From positions 266,284,070 through 266,348,069 of the forward strand of contig NC_134397.1 in the NCBI RefSeq assembly GCF_050003625.1: a stretch of 64,000 nucleotides of DNA, given 5' to 3'. The notes under the pieces were generated by a model that was not told where the DNA came from, made no database searches, and saw nothing but the letters and a program-made list of their open reading frames with translations. Origin of the DNA: Haematobia irritans. Taxonomy: Eukaryota; Arthropoda; Insecta; Diptera; Muscidae. The position numbers and the translations under genes were made by a program. Position 1 is the first letter of the stretch. Each line of letters begins with the position of its first letter. Below are positions 1-9,669 of the stretch, piece after piece.

Positions 1-1206
1 ATATAGTCCCCATATAAACCGACCTCCCGATTTGGGGTCTTGGGCTTATAGAAATCGTAGTTTTTATCCAATTTGCTTGAAATTTGAAATCTAGAGGTAT
101 TTAATGACCATAAAGAGGTGTGCCAAAAATAGTGAGTATCGGTCCATGTTTTGGTATAGCCCCCATATAGACCGATCTCCCGATTTTACTTCTTGGGCTT
201 ATAGAAACCGCAGTTTTTATTCAATTTACCTGAAATAGGAAATCTAGAGGAATTGTAAGACCACAAATACGTGTGCCAAAAATTGTGAGTATCGGTCCAT
301 ATTTTGGTATAGCCCCCATATAGACCGATCTTCCGATTTTACTTCTTGGGCTTTTAGAAACCGCAGTTTTTATTCAATTTACCTGAAATTGGAAATCTAG
401 AGGTATTGTAGGACCACAAATACGTGTGCCAAAAATTGTGAGTATCGGTCCATGTTTTGGTATGGTCCCCATATATAACGACCTCCCGATTTGGGGTCTT
501 GGGCTTATAGAAACCGTAGTTTTTATACAATTTGTCTGAAATTGGAAATCTAGAGGTATTTTAGGACCAAAAAGAGGTGTGCTGAAAATGGTGAGTATCG
601 GTCCATATTTTGGTATAGCCTCCATATAGACCGATTTCCCGATTTTACTTCTTGGGCTTCTAGAATCCGAAGTTTTTATCCTATTTGCCTGAAATTGGAA
701 ATCTAGAGGTATTTTCGGGTCATAAAGAGGTGTGCCAAAAACGGTGAGTATCCGCCCATATATTAGTATAGCACGCATAAGAATGATCTCCCGATTTAAC
801 TCCTTGGGTTTCTATAAACCGTAGCTTTTATCTGATTTGCCTGAAATCGTAAATATTCTGGTATTTTAGGCTCACAAAAACGTGTATCGGATTAAGTTTT
901 TATCGGTCCATTTGGCAATGCCTCCATATAGACCGACTTCACTTCTTGAGGGTGTAGAAGGCGCACTGATCATGAAAATTGCTTGCACACTTACAAAAGA
1001 TGTTAATGATTCCTCTAAAACTCAAACAAAAATGGTTCTTATAAATCCAGAATCTGATATAGTCCTCATAGGTGAAATCTTTAAATTTATCTTCGGGAAG
1101 TGTCCTCAAGCCCTCCTGAAATTTCAAAGGAAACCCTAATATTTGGTTCATGGTGGTGGGTATTTAAGATTCGGCCCGGCCGAACTTAGTTCTGTATATA
1201 CTTGTT
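1..1206 (-). repeat. Family C 153-bp-unit element, truncated by window start
   Basis: About six tandem units of roughly 153 bp, each carrying the landmarks 'tatagcccccatatagaccg', 'cccgattt..acttcttggg' and 'tgaaattggaaatctaga'. The right end reads 'ggttcatggtggtgggtat', then a 'cggcccggccgaactta' motif, then 'gtatatacttgtt'. This is the inverted form of the left end of the copy that begins at 1403. The other end lies outside the window. The open frames seen here follow from a period divisible by three and are not treated as genes. Confidence 0.75.
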
Positions 1207-2452
1207 AGTATTAGTTTTTAATCTTTGAGCCAATCCATGCATGGTATGGTAAGTTTTGTAAAAAAGACACAAAACACATCGAAAAAATCTCTTCTGACAA
1301 AGACAAAAAATCAGTTTTCTTGTTTCTCAAATTTTATAGTATTCTATATTTATTATATACAATATGAAATAATTTAGCATTGTGTTTTAACATATCAAAT
1401 ATAACAAGTATATACAGCAGTAAGTTCGGCCGGGCCTAATCTTAAATACCCACCACCATGAATCAAAAATAATAGATTACTTTGAGAACTCTTCGTCGTA
1501 GCTGGTTACTTGATAATATATAGAATTTTAAGGGGTTTGATGACAAATCTTCTCCTCCCAAGCCAATTAGTTCAACCAGTACGCTTCCCGAAGAAAAAAT
1601 TTAGAGATACCTATGAAGACTAGATCAGATTCTGGATTTATGAGAACCAATATTGTTTGAGTTTTAGAGAAATCATAAAAATATCGTGTATATGATGAAA
1701 TAACGTCTTGATTTGAAATCTTAAATCAGTAAATTTTTCCGCCATTTCAATTTCAGGCAAATCGGATAGAAAAACCAGGTTCTAGACGCCCAAAAAACAA
1801 AATCGGGAGATCGGTCTTTATGGGGGCTATACCAAAACATGGAACGATACGGACCATTTTCGACGCACCTCTTTGTGGTTCCGAAATACTTCTAGATCTC
1901 CAATTTCAGGCAAATCGGATAGTAAATACAGTTTCGAGAAGCCCAAGAAGTAAAATCGGGAGTTCGGTCTATATGGAGGATACACCAAAACATGGACCGA
2001 TACACCCCATTTTCGATACACCTCTTGAAGGTCCAAAATACTTCCAGATTTTCAATTTCAGGCAAATTGGATAGAAAATACAGTTTCTAGACGCCCAAGA
2101 AGCAAAATTGGGAGATCGGTCTATATTTGGGGCTATACAAAAACATGGACCGATGGGCACTATTTTTGGCACACCTTTTCAAGTACAACTAGATTTTCTA
2201 TTTCAGGCAAATTGGATAAAAAATACGGTTTTTATAAGTCCAAGACCCCAAATCGGGAAGTCGGTTTATATGGGGACTATATCAAAACTAGGACCGATGT
2301 AGCCCATCTTCGAACTTGACCTGCCTGCAAACAAAACACGAATCTGTATCAAATTTCAGGATGATAGCGCCATTATTGAAGGCTGTAGCGTGATTACAAC
2401 AGACAGATAGACAGACATATTGTCTTAGAATTTCTCCCTGATCAAGAATATA

Positions 2453-3743
2453 AAGGGTGATATGGTCAAAATTTGGTCAAGGGAAAACGCGTGTAAATCG
2501 GTGAAATCGTTTATTTAAAAAATCAAATTAAATTTCTTTTTCAAGTTCAATTAGTATAGAATTCAGGAAAAATATTCAGTTAGGCTTTCGCTTTTCCAAA
2601 TCCGGGCCTCACGCTTGACAACTGCCATCAGATTTTGTGCAGGCACCTTGTCCACCTTCTTCGCCGCAGAAAGCTAGTTTGCCTTGAACTGCTGCTCGTC
2701 CTTAACATTTTTTTTGGTCTTCTTTAGGTTCCGCTTGACAATAGCCCAGTATTTCTCAATTGGGCGGAGCTCTGGCGTGTTGGGAGGGTTCTTGTCCTTC
2801 GGAACCACCTGCACGTTGTTGGCGGCGTACCACTCCATGGCCTTTTTACCGTAATGGCAAGATGCCAAATCCGGCCAAAGCAACGGAACAACCGTGTTTC
2901 TTCAGGAAAGGCAGCAGACGTTTATTCAAACACTCTTTCACGTAAATTTCTTGGTTGACAGTCCCGGAAGCTATGAAAATGCTGATTTTGAAGCCACAGG
3001 TACAGATGGCTTGCCAAACCAGATATTTCTTTGCGAACTTTGACAGTTTTATGTGCTTGAAAATATCTGCTACCTTTCCCCTTCCTTTTGCCGTATAAAA
3101 CTCCTGTCCCGGAAGCTGCTTGTAGTCGGCTTTGACGTAGGCTTCGTCGTCCATTACCACGCAGTCAAACTTCGTCAGCATCGTCGTGTACAGCCTCCGG
3201 GATCGCGCTTTGGCCGTCGTATTTGGTTTATCATCGCGATTTGGAGTCACTACCTTCTTGTAAGTCGATAGTCCGGGTCGTTTTTTTAGCTCGATGCACG
3301 GTTGTAGACGATACACCCAGCTTATTTGCGGCATCTCGGAGAGAGAGGTTAGGGTTTCGCTTGAAACTACCGACAACTCTCTTTGTCGTTTCAGCGGCTT
3401 CCCGTTTTCGATTTCCCCCCGATCCAGACTTCCTGGCTGTCGACAAACGTTCCCCAAACACTTTAATTACATTTGTAACGGTTGATTTGGCAAGTTTTAG
3501 CGATTTTGCCAGCTTTGCGTGCGAGTAGCTCGGATTTTCACGATACGCGAGCAAAATTTTGATACGCTGCTCTTCTTGCTTGAACGGCATTTTGACAACT
3601 GAAGAGTGAATTCCAAAATCAAAATAGGAGCAACATTCTACACCCACACACCTTCAAAATGAGGAGTGTTCAGGATTTTTAAACGCAAAATTGAAAGAAA
3701 TACGTCAAGTTTATATTGACCAAATTTTGACCGTATCACCCTT
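2453..3743 (-). mobile_element. DD37E (ITmD37E-like) Tc1/mariner transposon, copy 1, defective
   Basis: A 1,291-bp element whose ends match as inverted repeats of about 28 bp beginning AAGGGTGATAYGGTC. It is flanked by the expected TA target duplication (2451-2452 and 3744-3745). It carries a broken transposase on the - strand. Its sister copy at 38676-39936 has the same ends and about the same length. It is inserted near the right end of the family C element. Confidence 0.88.
2580..3590 (-). pseudogene. DD37E transposase pseudogene (frameshifted)
   Basis: Homologous to the transposase of copy 2. It begins [19 protein letters not shown] with a helix-turn-helix N-terminus. The frame breaks near 3280, where a base is lost after the 'HRAKK' region, and again near 2885. 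Across the frames the catalytic pattern is visible: VVMDDEAYVK, then WPDLASCHYG, then PELRPIEKYW. The second D and the final E are separated by 37 residues, which defines the DD37E group of the IS630-Tc1-mariner superfamily. An in-frame stop follows FKAN near 2675. The gene is non-functional. Confidence 0.85.
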
Positions 3744-4061
3744 TATATACTTTATATAGTTGGAAATCGATATTTCGATGTGTTACACACGGAATGACAA
3801 ACTTATTATACCCCCATATTCGAAGTAACATTGATTGGAATTTTTATGTGTATCGATTGCAATTTTGCAGTGCTGTGAAAACGCAAAAATGTTAAATAAC
3901 CCACCTTAATGCTATACAAGCACCCAGACAACATTAAATTGGCAACACTATAAAAAATAGTGTAATTTGTCATTGAAAACGTGTTATGGTAACACTGTTT
4001 GAGCAAAGAGAATTTGTTTTGTTTATCTTTTGTTCTCCTCGTTTGTCAAAATTTGACAGTC

Positions 4062-4192
4062 AGTCTTTTTTAGTACGAAAAGAAAAAGTATCCAAACGGA
4101 CGGACGAAGGAAAAAAATTTCTCGCTACCCTTTAAACAATTTGCGCTGTTTTTGGTATACAAATAATTAATAAAATATAAACAAAATAAAAG
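4062..4192 (+). promoter_or_regulatory. Possible first noncoding exon and initiator of the alph phosphatase gene
   Basis: Tentative. TCAGTC at 4060-4065 fits the fly initiator consensus. It is followed by repeat-free sequence ending in a plausible splice donor, AAAAG|GTAAAA, at 4192/4193. A strong acceptor with a pyrimidine tract (ccctacag) sits at 8727, just upstream of the coding start. No TATA box or correctly spaced DPE was seen. Transcript evidence would be needed to support it. Confidence 0.25.
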
Positions 4193-5095
4193 GTAAAATA
4201 TTTTTCTTTTTCGTAGTTGGTGTTTTTTTGTTCTCATATCTGTGTTACTTTTGCATACACCAATGAGTGTACGACGATTCTTTCTTTTATGATATAATCC
4301 CCTACTGTCCTTCTGGTGTATTGTGGTGCAAAAGGAGCTCTGGTAGAATCAATAAAGACGTTTACCATTAAATTTATGGAATATTAGAAGCTCTAGGTAA
4401 ATCGCCTTATAATATAATATCATTTGAAAGTATTTATTTATTGGATAGAAAAAACATAAGAAAATGTGTGTAGCCACAACAATAATTTTGTGAAGTATAC
4501 ATATACGATAGGTTAGGGACTCAGTGACGTTGACGAGACCAGCATTACTATCGGATGGTAGTAGGAAATTGGTCTTGGAGTTAGGTCAACAACCGTTTAT
4601 TCCTGACTCATAATTGTGAAATTGGAAATTAATATATACCATTAGGTATATATTCAATTTATTTGAGTCGCACTGATTTATTTTTTTTTTGTGTCCATCC
4701 ATGACTTTGCTTAATTTTTCTTTCCAAATATCGGATATTGATATATTTGTTTCTTTATGCCTTTAGGGTCGTAAGTTAAATTACTCCGATTGACTAAAGC
4801 AAATTCCTTTGTTTTCTAGAATGATGAGACCAAAGCAAAAACCTTCAAGGAATGCTTAGGAGTTTAAAATATTGTTTTAGAATTTTACTGGTATATTGGT
4901 TTACCTTTAGCGATTATTTATAGCGTGAAGCTTTACATTATAATCCCATATATTTTTAACAAAAATATTGGATTAAATGATAGGATTGGCATATTGTAAG
5001 GTGACGAAGACCGATAAATAGAAAATGTGCTACACAGCATCTCGTGCATTCTATTGGGTTAACCCAACTCCTTTGTATTTAGTATTTTAGAACTG
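4193..5095. other. No gene recognised; AT-rich host sequence
   Basis: No convincing coding frame, RNA gene or named repeat is visible. It could be intron or upstream sequence of the alph phosphatase. Confidence 0.4.
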
Positions 5096-5119
5096 ATTGC
5101 GGTTGTTTCAAAGGACCTA

Positions 5120-5268
5120 TTTAACAGAATGTATGAAACACTCAAAAATGTCGCCAGCGTTACTGAGTGGATAAATCATCGCTGAAAATTTCGGCTGCAA
5201 CTGGAATTGAACTCACGATAATTAGTAAGCAAGGCGGTTATGCTAACCTTTACACCACGATGGCTCTC
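5120..5268 (-). repeat. Decayed tRNA-derived SINE fragment
   Basis: On the - strand it resembles the head and body of the SINE at 61303-61654. Shared landmarks are 'gaaacactc(a/a)aaatgtc', 'catcgctgaaaa', 'gaattgaactcacga', 'gctaacc..acaccacgatggct'. Many substitutions indicate an old copy. Confidence 0.6.
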
Positions 5269-5309
5269 ATTCTAGGTGTTGCTTTATGTTCATTAATTTA
5301 AACAGGCTA

Positions 5310-5352
5310 GGTTAGGTTGTAGAGAATGACAAAAATTCTCTACAACCTAACC
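5310..5352. repeat. Perfect 18-bp inverted repeat (hairpin) with SINE-tail motif
   Basis: Arm GGTTAGGTTGTAGAGAAT at 5310-5327 pairs perfectly with 5335-5352 across a 7-base loop. The TTAGG content matches the SINE 3' tail. A 22-bp direct duplication containing 'gaggtggtctcca' follows at about 5370-5416. Confidence 0.75.
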
Positions 5353-6086
5353 ACTACATCTCCGTTGTGATTTCTTCGTGAGGTGGTCTCCACTTCTTCG
5401 TGAGGTGGTCTCCATTTAAGCCGTTAAAAAACTTCCATTTATCCGTCTTCGTTAAAGTTGCTTAGAACATCCACCAGAGAATCTGATGAAGGCGAGTATG
5501 TTCCTTGAACTACACACCCGCAGATCGGTATTAGCCTGATAGAAAAAGAAGTCCAATATCTTGGACTTGGATATTGCTGGACTGTGGCACAGGAAGTCTT
5601 CCGTAGCTTCCGGGCCCTGACAACATCTTTAAATGACATAATATTTAATGCCTACTTTTATCATATGTGTCCCTCAATCGCCATTAGATTTTGACAATTG
5701 CTACGGCTCGTTTCGTCCCATATCAACTTGGTTTTCCCCCGGCTTTTCCAAGTAACCCTTGCCATAGTTCTTTGTATTTGACATGAATACTGTAAATATA
5801 TGAAGACATCGAAGGAAAACCGTCCCCAAAGACATTATTCGTTCTACGAGCGCCCTCCTTAGCCAGCACATCTGTTCCTTCATTTCGTATTATTTTACAG
5901 TAACCAGCACAGAATTATATTGTAATGTTTAGTGATCTCTAGGACAGATGGACTTTGTGTGCGATGGAATGTCATATATATCTAGAACAGCGTTGTCACT
6001 ACAAAATTTTAGTTTGGCCCAACATTTTTCCAAAATCGGACCAAAATTTCCACCAGCGGACCATTTTTCCGAATTCAGGGAAAAAC

Positions 6087-6117
6087 ACGTGCTATGGATT
6101 TGTAATCCATAGCACGT
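6087..6117. repeat. Perfect 14-bp hairpin
   Basis: ACGTGCTATGGATT (6087-6100), loop TGT, then its exact reverse complement (6104-6117). It lies just upstream of a MITE copy. It could be a relic of a nested insertion or a foldback. Confidence 0.75.
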
Positions 6118-6184
6118 TATAATAATGTCAATATTAGCCGATCCCCATAGATATGTCTCTAATAATCTCAAAAGATTTTCCATA

Positions 6185-6759
6185 CCCAGCAAAAAAAGCG
6201 TCGCCAGAAAAATAATGAAAATGTTCTTTTTGGATCCGGAAGTGGTGCAAAATTGACGCAGAAGCGATGAATTTAACATGGGCTTGTCATAGGACGGAAG
6301 TCCTCCATTTCAACATCCTTTGCACTGAATTTGCATCACTTCTTTAGGTGTGATCCGAATTCAATGTTTTGGATGTAAATTAAAAACATTCTGTGATATT
6401 TCGTCAAATAAATAATTTTTATAATTTTTTATAATTTTTAATGGATTCTAACGCTTGTCGGAAACGTTAGAACTCAAATATTTTCAAAAATTCACAATTT
6501 TCTCAGATTGGATTTAGCATTTTTTTTCGACAAAATTTAAATGAGTTGTACCATTTTATGAATTCTTACTCTGTTTTTAAACTCTTTGAAACAAAAAAGT
6601 TAATATTACCCATTAAAAGTATGAAAAACCCAAGTTATAAAAAATTGAATTAGAAGAACTTCCTGCGTAGTTAAAATATAGAACATCATTGGGAGTGCAT
6701 CTTCTGGAAGTGCTTTTAAAGTTGTGCCTTTGGAAGAACTTCCAATTTTTTTTGCTGGG
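6185..6759 (-). mobile_element. CCCAGC-ended MITE (575 bp), complete copy
   Basis: Begins CCCAGCAAAAAAAGCG and ends TTTTTTTTGCTGGG, giving short terminal inverted repeats, and is flanked by TA on both sides. There is no coding capacity. Related copies or fragments occur at 9895-10420, 28558-29558, 32384-34116 and 43374-43467, all sharing 'ggaagttcttccaaaggcac' and 'cataggacggaagtcctcc'-type blocks. Confidence 0.8.
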
Positions 6760-6949
6760 TAATTATATATTTTTATCTATCACTAACAGTCACCTCCAAA
6801 TTCATCCGTACCGGTCCACATCACCCGAATTTGACTACTTGGAGAGTCATTTTAGTCACTATCCTTTCGGCACTTCAGTTGGTGGATAATTGAAAATAGT
6901 AACTCAAATTATAGTCTTTGAAAAATTTGAAAAAAAAAATTACCAAAAA

Positions 6950-7941
6950 AAAAACGGCCGTAAGTTCGGCCAGGCCAAGCTTATGTTCCGATTCAATACG
7001 TATATAATTCAGTTTGACAAAATTTTCTAAGAAATAAAGTTTTGATAAAATTTTCTATAGAAATGAAATTTTAACAAAATATTCTATAGAAATAAAATTT
7101 TAACAAACTTTTCTATAGAAATAAAATTTTGACACAATTTTCTTGGAAATCAAATTTTGACAATAGTTTCTATAGAAATAAAATTTTGGTATATTATTTT
7201 TGGCTCGAGTGGCAACCGTGATTATGAACCGATATGGGCCAATTTTTGTGTAATTGGAGATCGGCTATATATAACTATAGACCGATATGGACCAATTTTG
7301 GTATGGTTGTTAGCGGCCATATACTACCACCACATTCCACATTTGAACCGGATCGTATGAATTTTGCTCCTCTAAGAGGGGATCTGGGGATCGATTTTTG
7401 CATGGTTATTAGAGACCATATACTAGCACTATGTACCAAATTTCAGCCGGATCGGATGAAATTTGCTTCTCTTAGAGGCTCCGCAAGTCAAATCGGGGTA
7501 TCGGTTTATATGGGGGCTATATATAATTATGGACCGATGTGGACCAATTTTTGCATGGTTGTTGGATACCATATACTAACAGTACCAAATTTCAGCCGGA
7601 TCGGATGAAATTTGCTTCTCGTAGAGGATCAGCAAGCCAAATTTGGGGGTCCGTTTATATGGGGGCTATTCGTAAAAGTGGACCGATATGGCCCATTTGC
7701 AATACCATCCGACCTACATCAATAACAACTACTTGTGCCAACTTTCAAGTCGATAGCTTGTTTCGTTCGGAAGTTAGCGTGATTTCAACAGACTGACGGA
7801 CGGACATGCTCAGATCGACTCAGAATTTCACCACGACCCAGAATATATATACTTTATGGGGTCTTAGAGCAATATTTCGATGTGTTACAAACGGAATGAC
7901 AAAGTTAATATACCCCCCAACCTATGGTGGAGGGTATAATA
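6950..7941 (+). repeat. Family B 153-bp-unit element with embedded 28-bp minisatellite
   Basis: Starts 'ggccgtaagttcggccaggcc' and continues with several 28-bp units (ttctatagaaataaaatttt). Then come 153-bp units with 'tatatgggggctatatataa' and 'ccaaatttcagccggatcgg'. It ends in 'cagaatatatatactttatggg', 'acggaatgacaaagttaatat' and the foldback TATACCCcccaacctaTGGTGGAGGGTATA. Confidence 0.75.
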
Positions 7942-8727
7942 AGTTTTGCAAAATTTAATTTTGATTTCTACAAAAAACAAAGTGTTTGAAAAAAAAATCA
8001 TTTTTATAGAAAATTTATCTCATGCTCGGAAAAACATAGATTTTTTGTAAATTTGTAAAAAATTTATTTCTATAGAAAATGATGTCCAAATTTTATTTCT
8101 ACATATGTGAATTTTAAAAAATATCAATTTGATTAAAGTGGACCAGTATCGATTAAATTTCATTTGGTCCTTGCATTGAGCCAAAATTAAATATTAAAGA
8201 TTTTTTGGACCAATATTGGTCCCATCGGACCAAAATGGCAATACTGAGCAGAATGAGTGTTAGAACACCTGAAGTAATTTCCCTTAGATACGCTGTATAA
8301 GGTGTGTGAAGACATTCTTTATGATAAAAGAAACGCCAATTAGATCAAATTTCCAATAGGTTCAAGTCTTAAAATAAATTATGTTCACCAAAATATTAAA
8401 AGCCCATGTCCCGGAATTCGGAATCGCAATTCATTATACCATAATTTCTTAACCCTGAAACTTATAATCTTTAATGGAGTCCGAGAGTATCTCTATTTTT
8501 TTTTTCTTTACAAGAAAAATAACTTTGTGCGATTTGCGATTCCGAATATTAGAATTCGATAGTGATAGGTTTAAATCTTTCATTGACCAAGACTTGAACC
8601 TTTTTGGCCCTAAATTGCTTGCCATGAAGATCGATATCTATATTTCATTGTATTTTGTTAATGAATTAACAACCATCCACCAAGTGATGTATAACTAATG
8701 TTTTGATTTTTTCTGATTTCCCTACAG

Positions 8728-8874
8728 TGCTGGTTTTTGGATACTTCGGTTGATTGATTGATCTCATAAAATTACTTAATATCGATTTACAGCTGCATTA
8801 TTCCTCAATATTTCATAAAGAGAAGAGAACGAATTTTTTCCACGTATACATTGAGCACAGCATGAATAGGAGAG
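8728..8874 (+). promoter_or_regulatory. alph: alph 5' UTR with overlapping upstream ORF
   Basis: Begins after the strong acceptor 'gatttccctacag' (a weaker alternative is 'cgatttacag' ending at 8793). An upstream ATG at 8862 opens a 10-codon frame that stops at 8892-8894. It therefore overlaps the phosphatase start at 8875 in another frame, an arrangement that usually lowers translation of the main frame. Confidence 0.5.
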
Positions 8875-9669
8875 ATGGGTGCGTTCCTGGATAAACCGAG
8901 AACGAACAAACATAATGACAGCGGTGAAGGAAACAATTTATTCTTCGGTGTAAGTTCGATGCAGGGTTGGCGTTGCCAAATGGAAGATGCATATTATGCT
9001 CAATCAGGTATAGGATTTGGTTTATATGATTGGTCAGTTTTCGCTGTGTTCGATGGCCATGCTGGTTATAAAGTATCTCAACATTGTGCCAAGCATCTGA
9101 TTGACAGTATCGTTAATAACCAGGAATTTCAATTCGGCAATTATGTGAATGGAATACGTAGGGGTTTTTTGGAGATCGATGAATCTATGCGCTACCTGCC
9201 AGAAATATGCGGTGGTACCACAGTTGTTTGTGCATTTGTATCACCCACTGATGTGTACATAGCGAATTGTGGTGACTCACGGGCTGTGCTGTGTCGTGAG
9301 GGCGCTCCTGTCTTTGCCACCCAAGATCACAAACCCATATTGCCAGAGGAAAAAGAACGAATACATAATGCCGGTGGTAGTGTGATGATAAAACGTGTAA
9401 ATGGTACATTGGCGGTTTCAAGAGCTTTGGGCGATTACGATTTTAAGAATGTCAAAAACAGAGGCCAATGTGAACAATTGGTCTCACCTGAACCGGAAAT
9501 CTTTTGCCAACCTCGACAAGATACAGATGAGTTTCTAGTTTTAGCCTGTGATGGCATCTGGGATGTTATGAGCAACGAAGATGTCTGCAGTTTTATACAC
9601 TCGAGGCTGAAAATTACCAACGATTTGGTAGAAGTAGCAAATGAAGTCGTTGACACATGTTTGAACAAG
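8875..9669 (+). CDS. alph: alph coding exon 1 (residues 1-265)
   Basis: Holds the start codon and most of the catalytic domain, from MGAFLDKP to VVDTCLNK. The donor is AACAAG|GTAAGA at 9669/9670, phase 0. The open frame continues past the donor to 9762, but that stretch (VRSYALIRK...) has no PP2C similarity and is read as intron. Confidence 0.95.

Larger units (their letters stand above)
1403..3816 (+). repeat. Family C 153-bp-unit element, interrupted by a mariner
   Basis: Starts 'aacaagtatatacagcag', followed by 'taagttcggccgggcc' and 'ATACCCACCACCATG'. Tandem 153-bp units follow to about 2320, then an 'acagacagatagacagac' stretch. The sequence 'gatcaagaata' is split from 'tatactttatatagttgg' by the DD37E transposon at 2453-3743. 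The tail contains 'cggaatgacaaacttattataccccc'-type sequence. Together with the preceding copy it forms a head-to-head pair separated by about 200 bp. Confidence 0.7.

Noticed and set aside
374..778. Open frames in the family A/B/C arrays (also 49734-50138, 59203-59700, 60125-60664) as protein-coding genes
   Set aside because: The 153-bp period is divisible by three, so an open frame persists through the array; there is no start context, no gene structure, and neighbouring copies contain stops. Kept only as a finding about frame conservation.
8474..8698. 74-residue frame upstream of alph
   Set aside because: No similarity or start context; it ends before the 5' UTR acceptor and is AT-biased chance sequence.
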